28,775 nucleotides of DNA, from positions 1-28,775 of the forward strand of contig CALLVB010000079.1 in the NCBI GenBank assembly GCA_938010795.1, read 5' to 3'. Position numbers and translations under genes: made by a program. The DNA comes from Minisyncoccota bacterium. Its GTDB lineage: Bacteria; Patescibacteriota; Minisyncoccia; Phycocordibacterales; GCA-2747955. This document shows, piece after piece, positions 19,965 to 27,750 of this stretch (positions are counted from its first letter, which is position 1; each line of letters starts with the position of its first letter). The notes beneath the pieces are model-generated. The model saw only the letters and a program-made list of their open reading frames with translations. It ran no database searches and was not told the origin of the DNA.

Positions 19965-22682
19965 ATGTCAAAGACGAGCAAAAAAGACGAACCATTTGTT
20001 GCACCAGACGAAATTATCGTTAAAGGGGCTAGGACTCACAATCTAAAAAACATCACAGTATCAATGCCACGAAATAAGATGGTTGTTATCACAGGGCTTT
20101 CTGGGTCAGGGAAGTCGTCTCTGGCTTTTGATACTATCTTTGCTGAGGGGCAACGACGGTATGTAGAATCACTCTCAGCGTATGCTCGTCAATTTTTAAA
20201 CCAAATGCAAAAACCAGATGTTGATGAAATTATTGGTCTTTCACCAGCTATTTCAATTGATCAAAAATCTAGATCAAATAATCCACGTTCAACAGTGGCA
20301 ACCATTACTGAAATTTATGATTACCTGCGTGTATTGTTTGCCAGAATTGGTAAGCCTCATTGTCTAGAGTGTGGGCGTGAAATTTCAAAATTATCTACTG
20401 ATGAGATTTTTGCTTTCATTGTGAAGAAAGTAAAAGCTGCAAAAAAAGAACTTGAAAAAGCTGGAACAGGCAAGAAGGTGATGGGTATTGATATTGAGAA
20501 TTCACGAGTTCAATTATTTGCTCCAGTGGTCCGAGAAAGAAAGGGAGAATATTATCAATTACTCTATGATCTACTTGGTAAGGGATACGCACACGTTCGA
20601 GTCGACGGGACAGTACATTCTCTGCGAGATAAGATTTCACTTGCTAAGACAAAAAAACACACTATTGAGGTATTAGTAGATGAAATTTACTTCTCAGAGG
20701 TCTTGGCTGGAGGAGCGGATTTTAAAATGCGTCTTTCTGAGGCAATTGAAAAAACACTTGATGAATCAGAGGGTTTGATTCAGGGAGTATTTGCTTTTGA
20801 TGATGAAAAAGGAATTCCTGAAGATTTTGATAGAGAGTTTCTGCTTTCTTCAAAGTTTGCGTGTCCCTTTGATGGTTTCTCGTTTCCAGAATTGGAGCCG
20901 AGATTATTCTCGTTCAACTCTCCTGCGGGAGCTTGTCCTACCTGTAATGGTCTAGGGTCACGATTCTTTTACGGTAAAGAACCTTGTTTAACTTGTAATG
21001 GTGCACGTCTTGCACCAGAAGGATTATCAGTTTTTGTGGGAACGGGCGAATCAGAATCAAGTCCTATTAAAGACCTGAAGCACTATAAGCCAGCGGGAGT
21101 GAATATTGTTGATATCACAGCAATGTCTATTAAGGACGCAGAAGTATTTTTTGAAAACCTTACACTTTCAAAAAAAGAACAAGAGATCTCTGGGGTGGTC
21201 TTGCGAGAAATTACTGAGAGAATTAAGTTTATGAATAACGTAGGTATCGAGTACTTAACACTCAATAGGCGTGCTAATACATTATCAGGAGGGGAGGCAC
21301 AGCGAATCCGGTTAGCTTCTCAGCTAGGGTCAGGGCTTGTGGGTGCGCTATATGTTCTAGATGAACCTACTATTGGACTTCATCAGCGTGATAATGATAG
21401 GCTCATTGAAACACTTATTAAATTGCGAGATGGAGGAAACACCGTAGTAGTTGTGGAACATGATGAAGATGTGATTTATGCTGCTGATTATTTAGTTGAT
21501 ATTGGACCAGGAGCTGGAGTGCATGGAGGAGAGGTGATTGTCGCAGATGATCTTGAGAAATTACTCTCAGCACCTAAAAATGATTCTGGTTCCAGAACTC
21601 TTGGGTATTTGCGGGAAGAGCTTAGAATTCCCGTACCAGAAACGAGACGAAATCGTGATAAGGGTTGGATCAAGATTAGGGGTGCGACAGTAAACAACCT
21701 TGTTAATCTAAATGCTGATATTCCGTTAGGGAAATTAGTATGTATTACAGGAGTCTCAGGTTCTGGTAAGTCATCATTTATGCATGAGGTTTTATATACG
21801 AACTTACAGGCTCGGTTTGACAGGAAGCATAGATCAGGAGAAGTTAAAAATGCTGCGAAAGTAATGGGGCTAGAATATTTAGATAGGGCAATTCTTATTG
21901 ATCAATCACCTATTGGGAGAACACCTCGTTCAAACCCGGCTACTTATACCGGTGCATTTACGCATATTCGAGATATGTTCGCTGAGACCACAGAAGCGAA
22001 AGTACGAGGATACAAACCAGGACGATTTTCATTTAACGTCAAAGGTGGTCGATGTGAAGCATGCCAAGGTAAGGGGCAAGTTGCTGTTGAAATGCATTTC
22101 TTACCAACAGTATATGTTGGGTGTGATGTATGTTTTGGAAAACGGTTTAATAAAGAAACTCTACAAGTTACGTTTAAGGGTAAAAATATCAACGAAGTAC
22201 TTGAAATGGATATCGAGAGCGCTACAACATTCTTTGCTGATATTCCAGCTATTTATGACAGGCTCAAGTCTTTGGAAGATGTAGGCCTTGGATATTTAAA
22301 ATTAGGACAGCCAGCAAACACGTTGTCTGGAGGAGAGTCTCAGAGAGTAAAAATTGCTTCAGAGTTATACAGGCCATTTACACACAAATCTATTTACCTG
22401 CTCGATGAACCAACAGTAGGACTACATTACGACGATGTTAAAAAACTCAACCAGATTCTTTTACATTTAGTTGAGCGAGGGAATACCGTGGTTGTAATTG
22501 AGCACAATCTTGATCTCATTAAGATTGCTGACTACCTATTAGATTTTGGACCAACAGGAGGAATTGAAGGAGGGAAGATTATGTCAAAAGGAACACCAGA
22601 AGAAGTAGCCGTAGACGACAAGTCGATCACTGGTTCATATTTAGCTCCCTATCTGAAAAAGAAGAAAGGTAGAAAAAAATAA
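19965..22682 (+). CDS. uvrA: Excinuclease ABC subunit A
   Basis: DNA damage recognition ATPase of nucleotide excision repair, 905 aa. Both ABC modules are complete: Walker A GLSGSGKS (44-51) and GVSGSGKS, ABC signatures LSGGEAQRIRLASQL and LSGGESQRVKIASEL, and Walker B YVLDEPTIGLH and YLLDEPTVGLH. The C-terminal zinc finger is intact (CEACQGKG to CDVCFGKRF). In the N-terminal zinc site the first pair reads CPFD instead of the usual CPxC, so one ligand is changed, while CPTC is kept. The start follows TATAAT by 9 nt. uvrB and uvrC are not in the window. Confidence 0.97.
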   Translation: MSKTSKKDEPFVAPDEIIVKGARTHNLKNITVSMPRNKMVVITGLSGSGKSSLAFDTIFAEGQRRYVESLSAYARQFLNQMQKPDVDEIIGLSPAISIDQKSRSNNPRSTVATITEIYDYLRVLFARIGKPHCLECGREISKLSTDEIFAFIVKKVKAAKKELEKAGTGKKVMGIDIENSRVQLFAPVVRERKGEYYQLLYDLLGKGYAHVRVDGTVHSLRDKISLAKTKKHTIEVLVDEIYFSEVLAGGADFKMRLSEAIEKTLDESEGLIQGVFAFDDEKGIPEDFDREFLLSSKFACPFDGFSFPELEPRLFSFNSPAGACPTCNGLGSRFFYGKEPCLTCNGARLAPEGLSVFVGTGESESSPIKDLKHYKPAGVNIVDITAMSIKDAEVFFENLTLSKKEQEISGVVLREITERIKFMNNVGIEYLTLNRRANTLSGGEAQRIRLASQLGSGLVGALYVLDEPTIGLHQRDNDRLIETLIKLRDGGNTVVVVEHDEDVIYAADYLVDIGPGAGVHGGEVIVADDLEKLLSAPKNDSGSRTLGYLREELRIPVPETRRNRDKGWIKIRGATVNNLVNLNADIPLGKLVCITGVSGSGKSSFMHEVLYTNLQARFDRKHRSGEVKNAAKVMGLEYLDRAILIDQSPIGRTPRSNPATYTGAFTHIRDMFAETTEAKVRGYKPGRFSFNVKGGRCEACQGKGQVAVEMHFLPTVYVGCDVCFGKRFNKETLQVTFKGKNINEVLEMDIESATTFFADIPAIYDRLKSLEDVGLGYLKLGQPANTLSGGESQRVKIASELYRPFTHKSIYLLDEPTVGLHYDDVKKLNQILLHLVERGNTVVVIEHNLDLIKIADYLLDFGPTGGIEGGKIMSKGTPEEVAVDDKSITGSYLAPYLKKKKGRKK

Positions 22683-22690
22683 GATAATAA

Positions 22691-22717
22691 AAACGGCGCC
22701 GAGAAGGGCGCCGTTTT
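22691..22717. terminator. Bidirectional terminator between uvrA and the 314-aa gene
   Basis: AAACGGCGCC and GGCGCCGTTT pair over 10 bp with a 6-nt loop; A/T runs on both sides allow use on both strands. Confidence 0.9.
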
Positions 22718-22735
22718 AGAGAGTAACACGTTATC

Positions 22736-23680
22736 TTAAGCTGTCTTACTTGTCTCACCAAACGAATTAGTACGAGGAACAATAGAGAGAGCAACTCGAG
22801 GTTTCTCTGTCTGTTGGTCATCGTTTGTGAGGTTAAGAAGAGGTTTTGATTTACTGACTTTAACCGTTACCTGTTCAGTATTGTTTTGCTCGAGGCGGTT
22901 TTGTTCATGATATGCCTCGATCTTTGCACCACTTTTCTTGAGCATGACGTGCCGATCAGCTTTTCTAAGCGTACGCTTACAAGCAATTGAATCTGCAAAC
23001 CCGAATGAGCCAAGGACACGCTGTCTTTGAGGGTTAGATAATTCACCAGAACGTAAGAGTTTTGCTCCCACATATGTTTTGATATCACCAAACCCGGCAG
23101 CATGTGCCACATCAAGAACCCAGAAACATTCATCTAGAGATGCATGTTTCGCTATTTGAGCCAAAGCAGCGCGTTGCTGCAATCTACAATCAGTCGACAT
23201 AAAGATAGTCCGACGATCATTTTGGGTTTTTACACCCATCAGTGCAGTCTTTGGAACTGCAGAGCCACCTAAGGAAGTAATGAAATCTTCATATGTGACA
23301 AATCGACTCGTATTAGGACCCATCGACAAGTTGTGCATAAGAACCGATTCTTCAGGTATATCTTTTGAGCTAAGCTTAAAGGTTTTTTCAGATTCTTCAA
23401 GAAAAGAGGGGACACCTGTTGATGGTTGACGTTTTGAGACGCCATGTAGCCATTCTTTCGCATCATCCTCATCAGCTTTTTTTTGTGCTGTGCGCACTTT
23501 GAGATGCTCGGAAATACGAGCACGTGTCCGCAGAACTTTTATGTACTCCAAAGGAGCACTAAAGAACGAAGGAAGTGGATGTTCACGATCTGCAAGTTTA
23601 GCAAACGCTTGTTGTGTATAGTAGCCCTTTGCTGCGTATTCGTGATTAATTCCAGTAATAGTAAGCATGAAATAAGCCAT
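22736..23680 (-). CDS. Orphan 314-aa cytoplasmic protein, unknown function
   Basis: A soluble, charged protein without signal peptide, membrane helix or recognised motif. The N-terminal 40 residues are aromatic-rich, 50-85 is a basic helical stretch, and the C-terminal 80 residues are hydrophilic with a Lys/Gln-rich, probably disordered tail. The start at 23680 follows GGAGAGAG about 4 nt upstream. TTGACG, 16 nt, TAAAAT upstream on the minus strand is a candidate promoter, so this gene belongs to the leadered class. It stands alone between terminators. No function can be assigned. Confidence 0.75.
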   Translation of the reverse strand: MAYFMLTITGINHEYAAKGYYTQQAFAKLADREHPLPSFFSAPLEYIKVLRTRARISEHLKVRTAQKKADEDDAKEWLHGVSKRQPSTGVPSFLEESEKTFKLSSKDIPEESVLMHNLSMGPNTSRFVTYEDFITSLGGSAVPKTALMGVKTQNDRRTIFMSTDCRLQQRAALAQIAKHASLDECFWVLDVAHAAGFGDIKTYVGAKLLRSGELSNPQRQRVLGSFGFADSIACKRTLRKADRHVMLKKSGAKIEAYHEQNRLEQNNTEQVTVKVSKSKPLLNLTNDDQQTEKPRVALSIVPRTNSFGETSKTA

Positions 23681-23775
23681 ACTCTCTCTCCATAGTTGTT
23701 AAATGAGCAGTTGTTGCTAGCCGGAATTTTAACATTTTATTTTATAACGTCAAGATTTTTTATGATGTATTAATT

Positions 23776-23803
23776 AAAACAAAAGGCGTACGCCTTTTGT
23801 TTT
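23776..23803. terminator. Perfect 28-bp palindrome, likely terminator
   Basis: AAAACAAAAGGCGT and its exact complement meet without a spacer (centre 23789/23790), giving a GC core with A/T arms. It follows the leftward gene at 23828-24493 and can act in both directions. Confidence 0.8.
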
Positions 23804-23827
23804 TAATTATTCATTAATAAATAATGA

Positions 23828-24493
23828 TTAGAATTCTCCTTCAAAGATATGAGTTTCTGGTTTGTTATCTAGTCCATCAGCTGATGTTTCTTCAGTAATA
23901 ACAACTCGGTTGTACATTAATTTATCATCATTAGATGTGTACGTAAGTCGCCACATTCCCGCATCGTCCTTTTCCATTTTTCCTGTTGAAATGAACGCAG
24001 AGTTGGTAGTAATCCATCCTTCGAAGAATTTTCCTTCTGCTGGATCAATGTTATTTACTGTTACATAGTGTGTGAATACACCGTCTTTATAAATTCGTGC
24101 CGCTTGAGCATCACCTCCTCGAGGATCAACAGATGCAAGAGAGATCTCTTCAGAAACGTTTTTCACCATTACATCTCCGTCTTCTTTTTTCATCATCACT
24201 TCATCGTCATGCTTCTCCATAGCGTCTTCTGTTTTCTCCATTACGTCTTCAACACTTTCTTCAGTCTTTTCCATTACGTCCTCAACCTTCTCCATAGCGT
24301 CATCCACTTTTTCCATTACTCCTTCCGCTTCCTTTTTCATCATTGCGGCGTCCTCAACTTTGTTCATGACATCAGTCACTGTTGATTCAAGTACTACTGG
24401 TGCAGTTTTTACATCTTTGATTCCATCAAAAATAAAATACGCTCCACCAATAAGAATGATTCCCGCTACAATTAGTCCAATAATTTTTTGCAT
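23828..24493 (-). CDS. Membrane-anchored protein with RskA-like C-terminal domain
   Basis: A 221-aa protein: N-terminal membrane helix (about 4-23), an acidic repeat region (about 40-112) made of VMEK/AMEK units with Thr, Asp or Glu, and a C-terminal beta-rich domain (about 115-221). The last domain resembles the C-terminal domain of anti-sigma-K factors (YVTVNNIDPAEGKFFEGWI, FISTGKM, VVITEE and HIFEGEF), which sits outside the membrane. No zinc-binding anti-sigma domain is present on the inside, so it is not a typical anti-sigma factor. TATATT (24504-24499) lies 5 nt before the ATG, suggesting a leaderless mRNA. Confidence 0.65.
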   Translation of the reverse strand: MQKIIGLIVAGIILIGGAYFIFDGIKDVKTAPVVLESTVTDVMNKVEDAAMMKKEAEGVMEKVDDAMEKVEDVMEKTEESVEDVMEKTEDAMEKHDDEVMMKKEDGDVMVKNVSEEISLASVDPRGGDAQAARIYKDGVFTHYVTVNNIDPAEGKFFEGWITTNSAFISTGKMEKDDAGMWRLTYTSNDDKLMYNRVVITEETSADGLDNKPETHIFEGEF

Positions 24494-24550
24494 CTTACAA
24501 TATACGTTAATTTGTTAATACTAAAATAGTAGCATAGGGAACGAATTTGA

Positions 24551-24556
24551 TACAAT
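24551..24556 (+). promoter_or_regulatory. -10 box of the prephenate dehydratase gene
   Basis: TACAAT ends 8 nt before the ATG at 24565 and is not followed by a Shine-Dalgarno. It argues against the TTG start at 24547, which would lie upstream of the -10. Confidence 0.6.
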
Positions 24557-24564
24557 ACAAAACA

Positions 24565-25407
24565 ATGATAAAAAACCACGTATCTTTCCAAGGAATAGCA
24601 GGGGCACATTCAGAAGAGGCTCTCTTGTTATATGCAGCTAAACATAGGATTCCAGTGGTCCCAGAAGCACAAGAGGGATACTTTAGAGAATTATTTGCAG
24701 GTATTAAAAAGAATAAATTGGGGTGGGTTCCGATTGAAAACTCGTATCACGGAACAGTAGTTGAGTCAGTTGATCTCATGAGAGAGTATGAGTTTGAAAT
24801 CTTGGATTCGTATACACATGTAATCAATCACTGTCTTGCAGTAAATCCAGGTGTCAAAAAGTCAGATATAACAAAAGCATACTCACACCCACAAGCATTG
24901 GGTCAATGTGCTAAATATCTGGAACAGAGCGGTATAACCGCACTTCCATATGTTGACACTGCAGCAGCAGCCAGGTATGTACAAGACAAAAAGATGAAAC
25001 ATTCAGCTGCTATTTGTTCTAAGCGTGCTGCAGAACTCTACGGGCTCGATGTACTCGAGGAGTGGATTCAAGACTCAGGAGAAAACGAAACAACATTCTT
25101 GTTGGTAAAGGATCGTGAACACGAGATTGATTTTATGGGTGAGATAGAACGAGGAAGAAGAGATGTCACTACAACAGTAGTTTTTGAAACAAAAGATTTA
25201 CCAGCGGCGTTATACAAGTGCCTCGGAGGATTCGCAACCAACGCAATTAACCTTAAGAAAATTGAATCTCGACCGGCAAGGAATGATGATTCAGACTGGT
25301 TTTTCTATCTTGATTTTGAAGGGCATCCAGATGATCCTTTGGTGAGGAATGCACTCGACGAACTTGAGAGTTTTTCAAAAAAGGTATTAGTACTTGGTTC
25401 ATATTAA
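24565..25407 (+). CDS. pheA: Prephenate dehydratase
   Basis: A 280-aa monofunctional prephenate dehydratase, converting prephenate to phenylpyruvate for phenylalanine synthesis. The catalytic domain (about 1-185) opens with VSFQGIAGAHSEEA and contains VPIENSYHGTV, YSHPQALGQC and NETTF, a variant of the TRF motif that keeps the key Thr but replaces Arg. A C-terminal ACT domain (about 195-278) carries the phenylalanine-binding IESRPARNDDSDWFFYLDFEG segment. No chorismate mutase is fused and no other shikimate gene lies in the window. A terminator follows. Confidence 0.93.
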   Translation: MIKNHVSFQGIAGAHSEEALLLYAAKHRIPVVPEAQEGYFRELFAGIKKNKLGWVPIENSYHGTVVESVDLMREYEFEILDSYTHVINHCLAVNPGVKKSDITKAYSHPQALGQCAKYLEQSGITALPYVDTAAAARYVQDKKMKHSAAICSKRAAELYGLDVLEEWIQDSGENETTFLLVKDREHEIDFMGEIERGRRDVTTTVVFETKDLPAALYKCLGGFATNAINLKKIESRPARNDDSDWFFYLDFEGHPDDPLVRNALDELESFSKKVLVLGSY

Positions 25408-25411
25408 GCAC

Positions 25412-25439
25412 AAATCCCAGAGGTAACCCTCTGGGATTT
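25412..25439 (+). terminator. Terminator after the prephenate dehydratase gene
   Basis: AAATCCCAGAGG and CCTCTGGGATTT form a perfect 12-bp stem with a TAAC loop. The T-tract is short. Confidence 0.8.
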
Positions 25440-25441
25440 GA

Positions 25442-25461
25442 TATAATGGAAGGATTATAAT
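25442..25461 (+). promoter_or_regulatory. Tandem -10 boxes of gap
   Basis: Two perfect TATAAT boxes lie at 25442-25447 and 25456-25461. The second ends 13 nt before the ATG, allowing a short leader containing GGAAG (25465-25469). Confidence 0.55.
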
Positions 25462-25474
25462 AACGGAAGTAACT

Positions 25475-26530
25475 ATGGCAACAAAAGTAGCAATTAATGG
25501 GTTCGGGAGAATTGGACGATTATTCTTTAAATTAGCTCTTAAGAATGAGAACCTGGATATCGTAGCAATCAACGATTTAGGAGATTTAGATAATATGGCA
25601 TATCTATTGAGGTATGATTCAGCTCAAAAGGAGCTTAACCTAGAGGTTTCAACACAGAGAGTTTCAGATACAGAACAATATTTGGTCGTGGGAGATAAAA
25701 AAATTCCATTCTATTCAATTAGAAACCCAGAAGAATTGCCATGGGGAGAATTGGATGTGGACGTGGTAGCTGAGTGTACTGGTATTTTCACTAGTTACGA
25801 GAAATCAAACATGCACCTTACTGCTGGTGCAAAACGAGTCGTTATTTCAGGACCAACTAAAGATGACCAAAATACAGAATTTGGTGATGGAAAGATTGGT
25901 AACACAGTACTTATGGGTGTAAACGATGACGTGATTCCAACATGTGCTATTACTTCAAACGCATCTTGTACAACAAATGCTTCAGGCTCACCATTGCAGG
26001 TAATGATGGACTCAATTGGTGTTGAATCTGCAATCTTGAATACTATTCACGGATATACAGCGACACAAGCAATTGTTGATACTCCAGTAAAACCAGGAAA
26101 GACTGATTACCGGCGGGGTCGAGCAGCGGCGATCAACATCATTCCTACTTCAACAGGAGCAGCAGTTGCAACAGCTAAGGCAATCCCAGCATTAGAAGGT
26201 AAATTTGATGGAATAAGTATCCGAGTACCAGTAGTTACTGGAGCGCTGGTTGACATTACATTCATTGCAAGCAGGGAGACTTCGGTCGAAGAGGTTAATA
26301 AATTCTTCAAGATGGCTGCTGAATCTGATCAATATAAAGGATTATTGCGAGTTGAAAGTGATCAAGTAGTTTCTGGGGATATTGTGGGAGATACACATGT
26401 TTCAATTGTTGACCTAAACTTTACTCGAGTAGTAGGGAAGTTGGTGAAGATTTTGGCTTGGTATGATAATGAGGCTGGATTTAGCTATGCCCTTACCAAA
26501 CAAGTTGAAGCAATGGGTCAGAGTATCTAA
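25475..26530 (+). CDS. gap: Glyceraldehyde-3-phosphate dehydrogenase
   Basis: A 351-aa NAD(P)-dependent GAPDH, central glycolysis, cytoplasmic. The Rossmann start NGFGRIGR (8-15), catalytic Cys165 in SNASCTTN, His192 in IHGYTATQ and the RRGRAAAINIIPTSTGAA segment are present, ending with WYDNEAGFSYAL. The residues after the active-site helix read ASGSPL rather than the usual CLAP, a minor divergence. It has two possible -10 boxes and a terminator, so it is transcribed alone; no other glycolytic gene is adjacent. Confidence 0.96.
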   Translation: MATKVAINGFGRIGRLFFKLALKNENLDIVAINDLGDLDNMAYLLRYDSAQKELNLEVSTQRVSDTEQYLVVGDKKIPFYSIRNPEELPWGELDVDVVAECTGIFTSYEKSNMHLTAGAKRVVISGPTKDDQNTEFGDGKIGNTVLMGVNDDVIPTCAITSNASCTTNASGSPLQVMMDSIGVESAILNTIHGYTATQAIVDTPVKPGKTDYRRGRAAAINIIPTSTGAAVATAKAIPALEGKFDGISIRVPVVTGALVDITFIASRETSVEEVNKFFKMAAESDQYKGLLRVESDQVVSGDIVGDTHVSIVDLNFTRVVGKLVKILAWYDNEAGFSYALTKQVEAMGQSI

Positions 26531-26553
26531 GAATAGGCGAATTACTGCGTCAG

Positions 26554-26608
26554 CTACAAAACTCATCGAACTCACCGTATAGAACATACGTTATCGTCGA
26601 TGAGTTTT
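26554..26608 (+). terminator. Terminator after gap
   Basis: AAACTCATCGA and TCGATGAGTTT pair over 11 bp around a long internal loop containing a small GTAT/ATAC stem, followed by TTTTTT. The rest of the 236-bp gap to 26767 holds one more inverted repeat (TCTATCT/AGATAGA, about 26678-26698) and no gene that I can support. Confidence 0.75.
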
Positions 26609-26766
26609 TTGCTTCCCTGTACTCCACTCTATTTTTTGATACTGAGACAGCTCAACTCATTCAAATTTATAAACTACTTCTATCTAATTTAAGATAGATT
26701 CCTGTTTTGGCGCATTTCTTGTGTTATTATTTACCCAGAGCATAAGAGCTCGGAAAGGAAACTCAT

Positions 26767-26949
26767 ATGAGTAGTCGAAGAAACCCAACTGGGGGATCAA
26801 TTGTCCTTAGCGGCGTCAATGGAGGAATATCTCCAGGTCAGCAAGCAGGTATATCGTCCGGACTGGAACTTATCACTGGTGCGCATATAGGTCTCAAGAC
26901 CTGGATAGGTGGCGGCGATGGATGCATTGATCCAATTAAGGATGATTAA
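26767..26949 (+). CDS. 60-aa Gly-rich peptide, unknown function
   Basis: A small gene with AAGGAA about 7 nt before the ATG and its own terminator. The product is rich in Gly and Ser (GVNGGISPGQQAGISSG, WIGGGDGC), with one Cys near the end and an acidic tail (IDPIKDD). There is no signal peptide or membrane helix. No family was recognised; a small structural protein or peptide precursor are both possible. The strong Shine-Dalgarno and terminator support it as a real gene. Confidence 0.6.
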   Translation: MSSRRNPTGGSIVLSGVNGGISPGQQAGISSGLELITGAHIGLKTWIGGGDGCIDPIKDD

Positions 26950-26969
26950 TTTCATTTATATATAATCTG

Positions 26970-26993
26970 AAAGCCCGATTTTTCGGGCTTTTT
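26970..26993. terminator. Terminator after the 60-aa gene
   Basis: AAGCCCGA (26971-26978) and TCGGGCTT (26983-26990) form an 8-bp stem with a TTTT loop and T-tract. Confidence 0.9.
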
Positions 26994-27022
26994 ATGTAGA
27001 AAAAATTCTAGCGGAGTATTAT

Positions 27023-27673
27023 TTAGTGAGCAATTACAACAGTTTTTATTTGAGAGGCTTCTGCTTTGCGTAGGAGTTTTTTAATTTCTTTTGTAGTGGC
27101 GCCGGTGGTGAGGATGTCGTCGAAGAGAATGATGTTGCGACCTCTGATAAGAGAGAGGTGGGCGTTTGTGACAGCAAACGCTCCTTTCGGGTTTTTGAGG
27201 CGTTCTTGCTTCGACTTGGTGCGAGATTGTTTAGGAATGTGTTTAATCTTTTTGAGAACACGTGGTTGATAGGTGATGAACTTGTTACCGCCATATTTGA
27301 GGAATGATTTGATAATTAGTTCGTTTTGGTCGTATCCACGCCTGTAGACAGTTTGTTTTGATGATGGGACCGTAATGAGTAGTGGATCAGAAAAATTTTC
27401 AAACTGTTCCCACAAGATGAGTTCTTCTGGAAATGTTTCATAAAGTAATAAGCCGAGTATATGTGCTACATGTTTGTTATTTCTAAATTTAAGAGACCAC
27501 ATAACTTCACGAATATATGTATTGTAAGGGAGTATATACAAGAAATTATTTGCACGTACTGATCTACCAGATATCTTCGTTTTCTCTTGTATATGGAAAG
27601 AAAGGATTTTTTTATACGAAAAATCCTTTCTTGTGAATATAAAAGACAATAAAATACTTAGTAAGTTCTTCAT
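27023..27673 (-). CDS. ComF-family phosphoribosyltransferase-like protein
   Basis: A 216-aa protein with the ComF C-terminal fold: RRGYDQNELI (about residues 115-124), KSKQERLKNPKGAF, and the PRPP-binding IILFDDILTTGAT loop. ComF proteins act in natural DNA uptake in several bacteria. The usual N-terminal Cys4 zinc ribbon is missing. The start at 27673 is preferred because TATAAA (27689-27684) lies 10 nt upstream; the open frame continues to 27757 but overlaps the pilM start. It diverges from pilM, which fits a DNA-uptake or pilus context (inference). Confidence 0.85.
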   Translation of the reverse strand: MKNLLSILLSFIFTRKDFSYKKILSFHIQEKTKISGRSVRANNFLYILPYNTYIREVMWSLKFRNNKHVAHILGLLLYETFPEELILWEQFENFSDPLLITVPSSKQTVYRRGYDQNELIIKSFLKYGGNKFITYQPRVLKKIKHIPKQSRTKSKQERLKNPKGAFAVTNAHLSLIRGRNIILFDDILTTGATTKEIKKLLRKAEASQIKTVVIAH

Positions 27674-27705
27674 GTTTCCCAAATTTATACGTATCAACAG
27701 CACGG

Positions 27706-27741
27706 TTGACATGTTATACTTCCCGTATATAACGTTATTAT
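27706..27741 (+). promoter_or_regulatory. Promoter region of pilM
   Basis: A perfect TTGACA (27706-27711) lies 16 nt before TATAAC (27728-27733). A second candidate -10, TATTAT (27736-27741), ends 9 nt before the ATG. No Shine-Dalgarno is visible. Confidence 0.5.
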
Positions 27742-27750
27742 ACACGAGCC

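Noticed and set aside
23483..23695. Plus-strand open frame of 70 codons
   Set aside because: Antisense to the start of the 314-aa gene, with no ribosome site; treated as a shadow.
24181..24330. Repeated TTTTCCAT-like units as a CRISPR or tandem DNA repeat
   Set aside because: They are imperfect and encode the VMEK/AMEK protein repeats of the gene there.
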